DNA of 64,000 nucleotides from contig NZ_OZ024668.1 in the NCBI RefSeq assembly GCF_902497775.2, positions 5,750,326-5,814,325 of the forward strand, given 5' to 3'. The notes under the pieces are model-generated. The model was not told where the DNA came from and made no database searches. It saw only the letters and a list, made by a program, of their open reading frames with translations. Both the position numbers and the translations under genes were made by a program. This stretch comes from Pseudomonas fluorescens (GTDB lineage Bacteria > Pseudomonadota > Gammaproteobacteria > Pseudomonadales > Pseudomonadaceae). Of the stretch, positions 1-7,498 are shown one piece after another; the stretch's first letter is position 1, and the number at the start of each line of letters is the position of its first letter.

Positions 1-2
1 AG

Positions 3-410
3 TGGTACCAGAATGTGAGCATGGTGCTGGACGCGGTGTCTTTGCTGGGCGTCGGCACCTCAGGGCTGACCACCTTCAAATACCTGCAGATGCACAAGGC
101 CGCAACCGGACGTAAATGGTTCGAGCTGAGCAAGGGCTTGAGTCGTCAGCAGCGCAAGGCGCTTACCACTGAACTGCTGTCGGTCAAGCACCCGTCACTG
201 ACCGCCAAGCAGCTCAAGTTGCAGCAGAGCGCAGGTTTGCTGACCAAGCGCTTCACCCCCACCGAGATCAGCCATGCGACCAAGACCCTGCTCAAGGACT
301 CGATCGGCGCCGGCTTCGGCCTGGCTGGCAGCTCCTCCGTGCAGGGCGTTGTAACCTCCGCGAGCAGCGAGATAAAGACCATCGCCATCGGCCTGTACGA
401 GGAATTCTGA
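3..410 (+). CDS. C-terminal part of a probable type VI secretion effector (partial at window edge)
   Basis: The reading frame is open to the window edge, so the gene starts upstream. A GTG at 15 could start translation but has no convincing ribosome binding site. The visible 135 residues contain a hydrophobic segment near the N-terminal end of the fragment, a basic middle (motif GLSRQQRKALTTELL) and a glycine/serine-rich hydrophobic stretch near the C-terminus. I recall similar C-terminal domains in Pseudomonas proteins loosely annotated as NAD synthetase and found in type VI or RHS/PAAR effector loci. That is family memory, not something shown here. The next gene begins 2 bp after the stop and encodes a small membrane protein, the arrangement expected of an effector and its immunity protein. 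Toxic activity and target cannot be deduced. Confidence 0.45.
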   Translation, partial: WYQNVSMVLDAVSLLGVGTSGLTTFKYLQMHKAATGRKWFELSKGLSRQQRKALTTELLSVKHPSLTAKQLKLQQSAGLLTKRFTPTEISHATKTLLKDSIGAGFGLAGSSSVQGVVTSASSEIKTIAIGLYEEF

Positions 411-412
411 GC

Positions 413-835
413 ATGAGCGCCAGCCAGGATTACGCCGCGTTCATGACGCGTTACTTTCCGACCTTTATCTGCACGTTTTTTCTTTCGTTGTTTTCCCTGG
501 CTTGCGCGGTGACCTTGTGGACCGACACGCATCTGCGCAACCACCCCGATAATTCGGCCTACAGCGTCGGGCTAATGGCCAGCAGTATCGTCCTGCTGTG
601 CCTGGGTAATTTCCTGATCATTCGCGGCAGGGCCTGGAGTGTCTGGCTGCTCGTGGGATTGCTGCTGCTCAGCCTGCTGACCGTGATCAGCCTGTTCGAT
701 GAGCGAATCAGCAAAGGCCTGTTTGCCTTTGCCTTGTTGCTGCCGCTGCTTGCCGGGTTGATGCTCAATGGCAAGCGTCATCGGCAGATGCGCGAGTACT
801 TGGTCGAGCTGCGGGAAAAACGCCAGAACCATTGA
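413..835 (+). CDS. Small four-helix membrane protein, candidate immunity protein
   Basis: This 140-residue protein has about four hydrophobic segments (roughly residues 16-36, 47-69, 74-92 and 97-117) and ends in a charged cytoplasmic tail (REYLVELREKRQ). It starts 2 bp after the stop of the preceding gene, so the two are almost certainly co-transcribed and perhaps translationally coupled. No enzymatic or transport motif is visible. A membrane protein placed directly behind the last domain of a secreted effector is typical of an immunity protein that guards the inner membrane, but this is inference from context. It could equally be an unrelated conserved membrane protein. Confidence 0.5.
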   Translation: MSASQDYAAFMTRYFPTFICTFFLSLFSLACAVTLWTDTHLRNHPDNSAYSVGLMASSIVLLCLGNFLIIRGRAWSVWLLVGLLLLSLLTVISLFDERISKGLFAFALLLPLLAGLMLNGKRHRQMREYLVELREKRQNH

Positions 836-905
836 TCCTGGTTAATATTTGCTCAATTACCACCCCCTAGACTGAGGCCTCTGCACCCTCAAAGGGGGAC
901 ATGGC

Positions 906-1898
906 ATGACCATTATCGTCACCGGCGCCGCCGGTTTTATCGGTAGCAACCTGGTTCAGGCCCTCAACCAACGCGGCGAAACCGAGATCATTGCGGTCGA
1001 TGACTTGAGCGATGGCGACAAGTTTCGCAACCTGGCTGACGGCGAAATCGCCGACTACCTGGACAAGGACGATTTTCTCGAGCGTTTCGTTCGCGGCCAG
1101 TTCGGCAAGGTGCGCGCCGTGCTGCACCAGGGTGCTTGCTCCAGCACCGTCGAAGGCGATGGGCGCTTGATGATGGACAACAACTACCGCTTCAGCCGCG
1201 ACCTGCTCGACGCCGCTCAAGGACTGCAGGTGCCGCTGCTGTATGCCTCGTCGGCAGCGGTGTATGGCGCCGGGCGCGACTTTCGCGAACAGCGCGAATG
1301 CGAGCGGCCATTGAATGTTTATGGCTACTCGAAATTCCTTTTCGACCAGCGCGTGCGGCGGCAACTGCCACAGGCGCGCAGCCAGATCGTCGGCCTGCGT
1401 TACTTCAACGTCTACGGTCCCCACGAACAGCACAAGGGCGCCATGGCCTCGGTCGCCTTGCACTGCTTCAACCAATACCAGGCCACCGGCAAGGTCAGCC
1501 TGTTCGGCAGCTATGGCGACTACCCCAGCGGCGGCCACCTGCGTGATTTCGTGGCGGTCGAGGATGTAGTCCGGGTCAATCTGTTCTTCCTCGACCGGCC
1601 ACAGTTGAGTGGCATCTTTAACGTCGGCAGCGGCCGCGCCCAGCCTTTCAATGATGTGGCCCTGGCAGTGATCAACCGCCTGCGCGAGCAGCAGGACCAG
1701 CCGCCGCTGTCGCTGCAGATGGCCCTGCTGGAAGGCATTCTTGAATACAGCGAATTCCCCGAGCACCTGCGCGGCAAGTACCAGTGCTACACCTGCGCCG
1801 ACCTTGAGCGCTTGCGCAGCGTTGGCTATCAGCAGCCAACGCTGACGGTGGAGCAGGGTGTGGCACGTTACTGCGACTGGTTGCAGTGCGCGCCGTAG
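906..1898 (+). CDS. hldD: ADP-L-glycero-D-manno-heptose-6-epimerase
   Basis: HldD (RfaD) epimerises ADP-D-glycero-D-manno-heptose to the L form used for the inner core of lipopolysaccharide. The protein is 330 residues, the normal family length. It opens with an NADP-binding Rossmann motif ([10 protein letters not shown], residues 6-15) and has the extended SDR catalytic pair Tyr139 and Lys143 in NVYGYSK, with the serines in [11 protein letters not shown] upstream. The start is supported by AAAGGGGGAC seven bases before ATG. The gene is transcribed alone and converges on tmm, with the two stop codons abutting. A mutated copy of the region around this start codon lies at 4291-4356. Confidence 0.96.
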   Translation: MTIIVTGAAGFIGSNLVQALNQRGETEIIAVDDLSDGDKFRNLADGEIADYLDKDDFLERFVRGQFGKVRAVLHQGACSSTVEGDGRLMMDNNYRFSRDLLDAAQGLQVPLLYASSAAVYGAGRDFREQRECERPLNVYGYSKFLFDQRVRRQLPQARSQIVGLRYFNVYGPHEQHKGAMASVALHCFNQYQATGKVSLFGSYGDYPSGGHLRDFVAVEDVVRVNLFFLDRPQLSGIFNVGSGRAQPFNDVALAVINRLREQQDQPPLSLQMALLEGILEYSEFPEHLRGKYQCYTCADLERLRSVGYQQPTLTVEQGVARYCDWLQCAP

Positions 1899-3278
1899 TC
1901 AGTGCTGGCGCAAGGTCTTCAAATCGCCCTTGCCCGAGGTCTCGCGCAGGTACTCTTGCAGTGAGTCATCCAGCGCGTTGAGCCAGCGGGTATGGTGCGG
2001 CACGGCAGCGGTACCGGTGATCACCGAGCGGTAGGACTTGTCGCGGTAACCCATGATGTCCTGCTTCTTGTCCGACTTCCATTTGAGGAAAATCCGGTTC
2101 ACCGCGTCGATATCGAAACTCGGGTAATCGGTCTGCTCGATCAGGTGCTTGATATAGCGGCCCTGGAACTCGTACATCGACGCGGTCGACTCCAACGCCA
2201 GTTCATCGGCGCGCCACTGTGCGCCGTCGGCAGCCATCGCCGCCCGCTGCGGCAGCTTGATGCGCCCGAGCATGTAGTCGCGGGCGAACCAGGCCTGGGC
2301 GTCGAATAGGTTGAAGCTGTACCAGAGGTCTTGCATGCCGAGGTAGATCAACTGCGGGTTCTGCTCCCAGACAACTCCTTGGTACAGTCCTGCCGGCCAC
2401 AGGCGGTTGCTGGTCTTGAGCGTCAGCTCATCGGGCAGGAACGGGAAGTGATGCTGGTAGCCGGTGCAGAGGATGATCGCATCCACGCGCTTGCTCGAAC
2501 CGTCGGCAAAGAACGCCATCTCGCCCTCGACCCGCAGCAACTGCGGGCGCTCTTCCCAGCCTTTGGGCCATTTGTAGCCCATGGGCTGGGTGCGGTAGGC
2601 ACTGGTAATCGAGCGCGCACCGTACTTGAAGCACTGCGAGCCGATGTCCTCGGCCGAATAGCTGCTGCCGACAATCAGCACATCCTTGCCCTTGAACTCC
2701 ACTGCCTCACGGAAATCGTGAGCATGAAGGATTCGCCCGGAGAAGCGCTCGAAGCCGTCGAACGCCGGCACATGCGGGGTAGAGAAATGCCCGCTGGCCA
2801 CCACGACGAAATCGAACACCTGCTCGATGCCCTGGCCGATGCTGTAGTCATAGGCACTGACGGTGAAGGTGCGGCTAGCCTGGTCAAATCGCACTGCTTT
2901 GACCGCGGTGTTGAAGCGAATGTAATCGCGCACTCCGGCCTTTTTCACCCGGCCCTGGATGTAGTCCCAGAGCACCTCGCGCGGTGGATAAGACGAAATC
3001 GGCCGACCGAAATGCTCGTCGAAACTGTAGTCGGCGAACTCCAGGCATTCCTTCGGCCCGTTCGACCACAGGTAGCGATACATACTGCCGTGCACCGGCT
3101 CGCCGTGCTCATCCAGGCCGGTGCGCCAGGTGTAGTTCCACATCCCGCCCCAGTCGGCCTGTTTCTCGAAACACACCACCTCGGGCATCTCGGCACCCTG
3201 GGCATGAGCGGATTGGAAGGCACGTAGCTGCGCCAGGCCGGACGGGCCCGCGCCGATAATGGCAACACGAATAGTCAT
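1899..3278 (-). CDS. tmm: Trimethylamine monooxygenase (flavin-containing monooxygenase)
   Basis: The 459-residue product belongs to the flavin-containing monooxygenases, which use FAD, NADPH and O2. It shows the FAD motif GAGPSG (about residues 9-14), the FMO fingerprint [12 protein letters not shown], and the NADPH motif [11 protein letters not shown]. Long stretches such as [28 protein letters not shown] and [16 protein letters not shown] match what I remember of bacterial Tmm, which oxidises trimethylamine to trimethylamine N-oxide. The start is the internal ATG at 3278, placed behind CAGGAA; a longer reading frame upstream lacks such support. It is a single-gene unit facing hldD. Substrate is assigned from similarity only; another small-amine FMO activity is possible. 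Confidence 0.8.
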   Translation of the reverse strand: MTIRVAIIGAGPSGLAQLRAFQSAHAQGAEMPEVVCFEKQADWGGMWNYTWRTGLDEHGEPVHGSMYRYLWSNGPKECLEFADYSFDEHFGRPISSYPPREVLWDYIQGRVKKAGVRDYIRFNTAVKAVRFDQASRTFTVSAYDYSIGQGIEQVFDFVVVASGHFSTPHVPAFDGFERFSGRILHAHDFREAVEFKGKDVLIVGSSYSAEDIGSQCFKYGARSITSAYRTQPMGYKWPKGWEERPQLLRVEGEMAFFADGSSKRVDAIILCTGYQHHFPFLPDELTLKTSNRLWPAGLYQGVVWEQNPQLIYLGMQDLWYSFNLFDAQAWFARDYMLGRIKLPQRAAMAADGAQWRADELALESTASMYEFQGRYIKHLIEQTDYPSFDIDAVNRIFLKWKSDKKQDIMGYRDKSYRSVITGTAAVPHHTRWLNALDDSLQEYLRETSGKGDLKTLRQH

Positions 3279-3742
3279 AATATTTCCTGACAGAAAACAC
3301 TGAAAAAAATGCAAAGCATCTCCAGCCCTGAGCGGCAGAACCGAGGGCGAGGGGAAGCGGAAACTTCAGATGTCAGCTGGCAGGCGGAGGGACAGGGCGC
3401 TTGCGCTTGTGCGCGAGCAAGACGTCGCGAGGTGGGATCGACAAGGTGTGGAACAGCGTCGACAGGGGGGAGCTGGTCAGCGCAGGGCGAGCGACAGCGT
3501 TGGGCCCGTAAGGCTTGCCGAACAGCGCGGCAAACGGGCCTGAAGGGCGAAAGATACGTGTGGTCTCGTACATGGCGGGCTGATTCTGCCTCTTGTGGTT
3601 ATGGATGCTTTTTTTAGCTATAACGGATGGGGAAGGGGATTACAACCACCTGCAGGTGGTCGCCAAGCTGCTGGAGGTGCTTGCTCGTTGAGCTGCTTTC
3701 GGTCACTGTACAGACTAATGTCATTACAGTGAGGCCAAAGCC
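3279..3742. other. Gap between tmm and relB with no convincing gene
   Basis: Nothing here has clear coding character. One minus-strand frame at 3373-3573 would give a 66-residue proline-rich basic peptide (MYETTRIFRPSGPF...) with an AGAGGC-like sequence 16 bases before its ATG. It could be a real small gene upstream of tmm, but I give it about 0.25. A plus-strand stretch at 3638-3690 reads GDYNHLQVVAKLLEVLAR and then stops, which looks like the tail of a lost gene but is too short to place. The last 40 bases hold the relB operator. Confidence 0.4.
3705..3730. promoter_or_regulatory. Palindromic operator of the relBE module
   Basis: ACTGTA at 3705-3710 is the reverse complement of TACAGT at 3725-3730, and a second perfect palindrome, TAATGTCATTA, lies inside at 3716-3726. 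The site ends 12 bases before the relB start. RelB-family antitoxins have a ribbon-helix-helix domain that binds such inverted repeats and represses its own promoter, so autoregulation is likely by family knowledge. Confidence 0.5.
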
Positions 3743-3982
3743 ATGGCGTCTATCAACGTTCGTATCGACGACGATCTTAAAGCCCGTGCCTATCGTGAGC
3801 TCGAAAAGCTCGGCGTTACGCCTTCCGAACTGATGCGCCAGGCTTTGCAGTACGTTGCAGAGCGGGGTCAGCTGCCGTTCAAGCCGGTGCTGTTGACGGA
3901 GGATGACGAGGCTTTGCTCGCAACAGTACGCGAGCGGTTGGCTGCACCACAGCGAGTGAAGGTCTCCCTGGATGACCTATAG
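3743..3982 (+). CDS. relB: RelB/DinJ family antitoxin
   Basis: This 79-residue protein begins with a ribbon-helix-helix domain (INVRIDDDLKARAYRELEKL, residues 4-23, then PSELMRQALQYV) typical of the RelB/DinJ antitoxins. Its C-terminal part would wrap the toxin. It overlaps the toxin gene by 11 bp, as usual for such modules. A palindromic operator lies directly upstream, and AAAG before the ATG is a weak ribosome binding site. Family knowledge says that the antitoxin neutralises RelE and represses the operon, with repression tuned by the toxin:antitoxin ratio. Confidence 0.85.
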   Translation: MASINVRIDDDLKARAYRELEKLGVTPSELMRQALQYVAERGQLPFKPVLLTEDDEALLATVRERLAAPQRVKVSLDDL

Positions 3983-4262
3983 CCTTGAGTTCGATGCAAG
4001 GGCGCTAAAGGAATGGCACAAGCTCGGCGACACCGTACGTGCCCAGTTCAAGAAGAAGCTGGCGGCGGTTTTGCTGGAACCAAGAATCGAGGCCAATCGC
4101 CTTCGCAGTCTGCAGGATTGCTACAAAATAAAGCTACGCAGCAGCGGCTATCGCTTGGTTTACCAAGTGATAGATCAGGAGGTTGTGGTGTTCGTGGTGG
4201 CGGTGGACAAGCGGGAGCGTGAGCAGGTGTACCGCAAGGCGTCTGAGCGATTGGCAGACTGA
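3972..4262 (+). CDS. relE: RelE family mRNA interferase toxin
   Basis: The 96-residue product has the RelE/ParE fold signature: an N-terminal LEFDARALKEWHKL strand-helix, the central GYRLVYQV strand and the C-terminal VFVVAVDKREREQVY segment. Basic residues in RSSGYRLVY and DKRERE match the positions used by RelE toxins to cut mRNA in the ribosomal A site. The gene overlaps relB, so the pair is translationally linked. Length and key residues look intact, so I expect a functional toxin. A ParE-type gyrase target cannot be fully excluded from sequence alone, but the RelB/DinJ partner favours RelE. Confidence 0.85.
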   Translation: MTYSLEFDARALKEWHKLGDTVRAQFKKKLAAVLLEPRIEANRLRSLQDCYKIKLRSSGYRLVYQVIDQEVVVFVVAVDKREREQVYRKASERLAD

Positions 4263-4290
4263 GCGAAGCCAGCTCATTTGGAGACAAAAA

Positions 4291-4356
4291 AGGCCGTCTC
4301 TGCATCCTCAGAGGGGGACATGGCATCGACACTATCGTCACCGGCGCAACTGCCGG
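4291..4356 (+). repeat. Decayed copy of the hldD upstream region and start
   Basis: These bases align with 875-934, which spans the hldD ribosome binding site and first codons. Shared blocks include GGGGGACATGGCAT and ACTATCGTCACCGGCGC (hldD has ATTATCGTCACCGGCGC). The copy has substitutions and small indels, and its reading frame is broken right after the ATG. It is in direct orientation relative to hldD, 3.4 kb away, with tmm and relBE in between. It is most simply the scar of a duplication or insertion event. Confidence 0.75.
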
Positions 4357-4464
4357 CACAAGCTTGCTGTCAGTGCAAAAGATCGCGAGTTACCGCCACC
4401 TGATTATGTACTCGTGTGTTTCTCGCCTTGCCATTTCGGCATGGTGAACGTTAGGCTTCCCCGG

Positions 4465-4700
4465 TCGCTGCAAAATCAGCGATCGGGTTTGGTCGCCCGT
4501 TTCAACAACAGACGCTACAGCGTCCATCTACGAACGCCGACGATTCGCTCGTCAGGTGCCTCGTTTTATGGCAGCTGTGCGCGGGAGGCATTCGTGCCTG
4601 CCGGGTTTGTCTATTGTCCTGGTCGACCAACCTGCGTACAGCTGCCACCCAACTTGTTTGGTCGCAAGCGGTGACGGCTCCATCACAATAGAGACGCTCA
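4465..4700 (+). ncRNA. Highly structured leader upstream of the DUF3077-type gene
   Basis: The region reads as a run of stem-loops on the plus strand: 4465-4470 with 4477-4482; 4484-4487 with 4496-4499; GACGC 4511-4515 with GCGTC 4520-4524; GACGA 4539-4543 with TCGTC 4549-4553; and a 12-bp stem, 4569-4580 with 4636-4647, enclosing AGGCA-TTCG-TGCCT (4586-4599) and the palindrome TGGTCGACCA (4619-4628). A further imperfect stem spans 4671-4686. All lie just upstream of the ATG at 4703. I recall similar leaders before small hypothetical genes in Pseudomonas, but no named Rfam family. It may be a cis-regulatory RNA or a mobile structured element. Confidence 0.5.
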
Positions 4701-4702
4701 CA

Positions 4703-5032
4703 ATGACAAAAATAGTTCCTGATCCCCCGCACTCCCTCCTTGGCAAGACTGCCGCAACTCCCTTCGGCTCCTGTAGTGCCGGACATCCACCGTTATTCGC
4801 TGTGCGTGATGGAATCGAGGCTGAAGACGCTTTGGTTCACGTTTCTCTCTTGCTGCAAGGCATCTATGACAGCGCTCAGCAGGCATGCGAGCACATCGAT
4901 GGCCTGCCCAAGAAGGGACTGCTCTGGTCAACCCTGCATTCGGCTGAAATGGCCAAGGGGTTGGTGGATGCCGTGCTGGATGGGCTCGAGAGTGAAGCGC
5001 TGAGGCGCAAAGGATTGGTACAGCCTGTCTGA
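4703..5032 (+). CDS. DUF3077-type small Pseudomonas protein
   Basis: The 109-residue product has the pattern of a Pseudomonas-specific family I know as DUF3077: a short N-terminal region, then PPLFAVRDGIEAEDALVHVS, a helical segment, and a C-terminal helix EMAKGLVDAVLDGLESEALRR. The function of this family is unknown. I chose the ATG at 4703 because the conserved part begins soon after it and the sequence upstream is structured RNA rather than protein-like, although an open frame continues upstream to 4556. The ribosome binding site is poor (AGAGAC about 9 bases upstream), which fits control through the leader. A GGGCTG-CTTGG-CAGCCC hairpin at 5071-5087 follows the stop. Confidence 0.6.
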   Translation: MTKIVPDPPHSLLGKTAATPFGSCSAGHPPLFAVRDGIEAEDALVHVSLLLQGIYDSAQQACEHIDGLPKKGLLWSTLHSAEMAKGLVDAVLDGLESEALRRKGLVQPV

Positions 5033-5108
5033 TCTAGTCGACGATGCGAAAGGTTTGTCTTCTTGCTTCAGGGCTGCTTGGCAGCCCATCGTCTACGAGC
5101 GTTGCTGA

Positions 5109-5447
5109 TCATTTTTCTGGGAAATTCGGGCCATTCTTTGCCCGAGATCTCAGGTACCAAAGCAGTGTCAGCACGCTCGGCCAAAACACAGTATTCAGCA
5201 CATCATGAAGGCTCGCCTGCCACCGCCAGTAGCCAAGGCTATGCAGGTCATCCCACCCGTCGACTATCTCGCCCATGCAGGCCAGGGCTAATACACAAGA
5301 CCAGGCCAGGTAGGGCCTTGGTTGCTTGCTGATGGCTGCAAGGGTGACGAACACCACCATACCGAAGTAGATATGCAGCGCGTCTTTCGAAAGCCCGGTA
5401 ACCGAGACGATAGCCAGCTTGATGGCTTGTGCGGTTGAGGTTTCCAT
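5109..5447 (-). CDS. VanZ-like small membrane protein, copy 1 (outside the island)
   Basis: The 112-residue protein has three to four hydrophobic segments and the conserved pattern SKDALHIYFG...GEIVDGWDD...HDVLNTVFWP, which resembles the D-H, G-E and D-x-x-N spacing of VanZ-like membrane proteins. It is clearly paralogous to the gene at 13609-13938 (shared STAQ, KLAIVS, TGLSKDALHIY, YWRWQAS, HDVLNT and WP-VLTLLW). The start at 5447 is chosen by alignment with that copy and by GGGGGGAG upstream. The integrase that precedes the second copy is missing here, so this may be cargo left from an older element at the same site. Function is unknown. Confidence 0.6.
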   Translation of the reverse strand: METSTAQAIKLAIVSVTGLSKDALHIYFGMVVFVTLAAISKQPRPYLAWSCVLALACMGEIVDGWDDLHSLGYWRWQASLHDVLNTVFWPSVLTLLWYLRSRAKNGPNFPEK

Positions 5448-5507
5448 ACCAATGATTCTCCCCCCTCTGGTGGCTGAGAGGATAGTTTGGATCATACCGC
5501 ACATACA

Positions 5508-5614
5508 TGTGGGAGCGGGACTTGCCCGCGATCGAGCGCGCAGCGGTCGTAATTCAAGCGCCGTCTGATGGGCTGAATGTGTCGGCCTTATCGCGGGGCA
5601 AGCCCGCTCCTACC
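5508..5614. repeat. Pair of Pseudomonas REP elements
   Basis: Two inverted copies of the common Pseudomonas REP sequence face each other: TGTGGGAGCGGGACTTGCCC from 5508 and TCGCGGGGCAAGCCCGCTCC from 5591. Such pairs are usually extragenic and mobilised by RAYT transposases; none is encoded in this window. Confidence 0.8.
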
Positions 5615-5637
5615 GAGGCGGTGTAGGCGGCGCAAAC

Positions 5638-5670
5638 AAAAAAGGCCCACCTTGCGGTGAGCCTCTTTTT
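5638..5670 (-). terminator. Rho-independent terminator, probably the original tRNA-Thr terminator
   Basis: GGCCCACC (5643-5650) pairs with GGTGAGCC (5655-5662) with one mismatch, and the stem is flanked by five A on the left and a T run on the right, so it can work in both directions. It sits just beyond the tRNA 3'-end copy at 5677-5701, where the terminator of tRNA-Thr would have been before the island inserted. Confidence 0.6.
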
Positions 5671-5676
5671 TACTGC

Positions 5677-5701
5677 GTATGGTGCGGCACCAGGAGTCGA
5701 A
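5677..5701 (-). repeat. attL: Left attachment site of the island (copy of the tRNA-Thr 3' end)
   Basis: TATGGTGCGGCACCAGGAGT plus CGAAC matches the tRNA-Thr 3' end at 15445-15470 in the same orientation, with one base deleted and one substitution. It contains the complement of the T-arm end, acceptor strand and CCA, but the rest of a tRNA is absent. Together with the P4-type integrase adjacent to the intact tRNA gene, this marks the far junction of a 9.8-kb island. Confidence 0.75.
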
Positions 5702-6002
5702 CTATTTATTTTGTCTAATTAAATCAAACAGATAAAAAATTTTGCATAACACATTATCCCTAATTCTACCCTTAAGGTTGATTAGAGTCTGGCAGACGCT
5801 GAGTGGGGGCGAAAATTACGAGTGTCAGAAATTTCTTTCACCCTCCCAATGAGTAAGGAGCGTTGGAACAAATACTTCGGCCGTAGTATCATTTTGCCTT
5901 TGTTGGCTAAAATTTGAACAATGCGCTGTATACATGGCCTCGACTGGTGAAATGTTGAGGGGGTATATATGGATTCGACAGTCTGGAAGTTGGGTGTGAG
6001 AA
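5702..6002. other. AT-rich island end with promoter region of the defence operon
   Basis: No gene is supported here. The segment is much richer in A and T than the chromosome to its left, carries the 21-bp inner repeat at 5755-5775, and must hold the promoter of the gene starting at 6003. A short ATG-led frame at 5969 stops after about 22 codons and overlaps that start; I do not regard it as a gene. Confidence 0.5.
5755..5775 (+). repeat. Inner direct repeat of the island, left copy
   Basis: TATCCCTAATTCTACCCTTA plus A matches 19 of 21 bases at 15305-15325 in the same orientation. The core TACCCTTA recurs in inverted form across the integrase start codon (15272-15280). Repeated short motifs inside both island ends are what arm-type binding sites of a tyrosine integrase look like. 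Confidence 0.5.
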
Positions 6003-7001
6003 ATGGAGAATTATACTCGTGCTGTACTCACATTGGATGATACAGAGTTAGAGCTCTTTGTAAGAGACTGGGTTTCAAATAAGTTGGAAACTTATGTGGA
6101 AGTATGTCGGTTTTCAGGAGCAAAGGACCTTGGCAGGGATGTTGTAGGGTTTTTGACACCTGAGAAGCATGAAGGAGCCTGGGAAAACTATCAATGCAAG
6201 CAGTATGGGAAGCGCCTTCCAACGGATACTGCAATTTGCGAACTTGGAAAAATTTTATATTACTCATGGCAGGGAGACTTCACCCCGCCAACGAAGTATT
6301 TCTTCGTGGCCCCCAAAGGCTTGAACAGAAACTTAGAAACATTGATATTTAATCCTAGCAAATTGAAGTCCAAGCTAATTGATGAATGGGATAAATTCTG
6401 TCGGTATAAGATAATTGAGAATGGAGATATTCCGCTGACGGATGATTTGCTGGATGTTTTGGAGAGGTTCAATTACTCGAATGTTACGCGTATAGCACTA
6501 GAGGATATGCTTTCAGATCCGGCAGCAAAAAAAGTTCTTTATAAATATTTTGGCGCTGATCCTGGGAGTTCACCTAAAGGAATTGTGCCAATAGCTATTT
6601 TAGAGTCTGAATCTGAGTATATAAAGCAGCTTGTCGGCGCATACGCTGAGAAGGAATGTGTGGTTTTCAATAATCATGAAGATTTAGAGCTTTATCCTCA
6701 GTATCAAAAAAACCTAACGCTACAGCGAGAACGGTTTTTCGATGCGGACGCATTTAAGCGTTACTATCGAGATAATACCGACCCCACTGTTATTGATAGT
6801 TTTGAAGAGGACGTTTTTCACGGTGTCGTAGATGTTTTTGAGTCACCACATAAGAGTGGAATGGAAAAAATCCAATCTGTGATGACTCAGGCGGCTGCGA
6901 CCCAAACTTCAGGGGCCACTGCAAAATACGCGAGAGTGCCAGTGAAGCAAGGTATTTGCCACCACTTCGTAAATGATGGGAAATTCAAATGGATAAGTTG
7001 A
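6003..7001 (+). CDS. ABC-three-component type effector with Mrr-like nuclease domain
   Basis: The 332-residue protein starts with a PD-(D/E)xK fold of the Mrr type: GAKDLGRDVVGF (Asp42 and Asp46) followed by ENYQCKQY, in which Gln64 and Lys66 form the QxK signature. The C-terminal part (from about residue 205) includes a helical segment YIKQLVGAYAEKE and ends in KQGICHHFVNDGKFKW, a signature I associate with C-terminal domains of ABC-three-component (ABC-3C) effectors. It overlaps the next gene by 13 bp and is first in a three-gene operon with a middle component and a Rad50-like ATPase. By family knowledge the nuclease is held in check by the other two parts until invading nucleic acid is sensed. 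Its substrate here is inferred. Confidence 0.75.
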   Translation: MENYTRAVLTLDDTELELFVRDWVSNKLETYVEVCRFSGAKDLGRDVVGFLTPEKHEGAWENYQCKQYGKRLPTDTAICELGKILYYSWQGDFTPPTKYFFVAPKGLNRNLETLIFNPSKLKSKLIDEWDKFCRYKIIENGDIPLTDDLLDVLERFNYSNVTRIALEDMLSDPAAKKVLYKYFGADPGSSPKGIVPIAILESESEYIKQLVGAYAEKECVVFNNHEDLELYPQYQKNLTLQRERFFDADAFKRYYRDNTDPTVIDSFEEDVFHGVVDVFESPHKSGMEKIQSVMTQAAATQTSGATAKYARVPVKQGICHHFVNDGKFKWIS

Positions 7002-7498
7002 ATGACTCCGGCGCACGTTCTCTATTTAATAGCCCGATTGAAACAGGGGTTAGATCATTAGTTATTTTGAATGCAACCTACCCATCTGCTCATGATATAA
7101 ATGAGTTGGTTTGGTTTGATCACTTGGTTGTCCATAGTGCTGATGTAGGCGGCCCTCCGAGTATCCATCCTAAACTTCCGCAACGGAGCGGGGAAATCCT
7201 AGTGCGTCGGGAACTCGTTCAAAATGGTTTGAATTTAATGCAGAAGTTTGGACTGATCGCAGTCGTTCCATCGACTAGCGGGATATGTTACCAAGCTACA
7301 GAGAGTGCTTATCCGCTGGTGCAGTTACTGTCCTCGGAATATTCAAAAAATCTTAAAGATAGGGCGCAATGGCTTGCTGATACGGTGGCGAACTTATCTA
7401 AGGTTGACTTAAGAGATATAATAAATTCAAAGATAGGTAATTGGGCAGTTGAGTTTCAGAGCGACCTTTTCATGGAGTTAGATGACAATGGACTATAA
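6989..7498 (+). CDS. ABC-three-component system middle component
   Basis: The 169-residue protein has no enzymatic motif. The N-terminal segment FNSPIETGVRSLVILNATYP, then a helix-rich part with a wing-like VRRELVQNGLNLMQKFGLIA, suggests a small DNA-binding-like adaptor. Its place between a nuclease-bearing effector and an SMC-like ATPase, with overlaps on both sides (13 bp and 17 bp), is the hallmark of the middle component in ABC-3C systems, which is thought to link ATPase sensing to the effector. The start ATG at 6989 lies in the end of the preceding gene, behind GGGAAA. The exact subfamily (I would guess MC2) needs a profile search. Confidence 0.65.
   Translation: MDKLNDSGARSLFNSPIETGVRSLVILNATYPSAHDINELVWFDHLVVHSADVGGPPSIHPKLPQRSGEILVRRELVQNGLNLMQKFGLIAVVPSTSGICYQATESAYPLVQLLSSEYSKNLKDRAQWLADTVANLSKVDLRDIINSKIGNWAVEFQSDLFMELDDNGL

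Noticed and set aside
3638..3690. Coding remnant reading GDYNHLQVVAKLLEVLAR
   Set aside because: It looks protein-like but has only 18 residues and no start. Without a homologue it cannot be called a pseudogene.
5109..5447. Phage holin
   Set aside because: The size and membrane segments fit, but there is no lysis cassette or other phage gene. The motif spacing is nearer to VanZ-like proteins.
5969..6035. Small gene starting at ATG 5969
   Set aside because: It ends after about 22 codons, overlaps the start of the nuclease gene and has no ribosome binding site or family.
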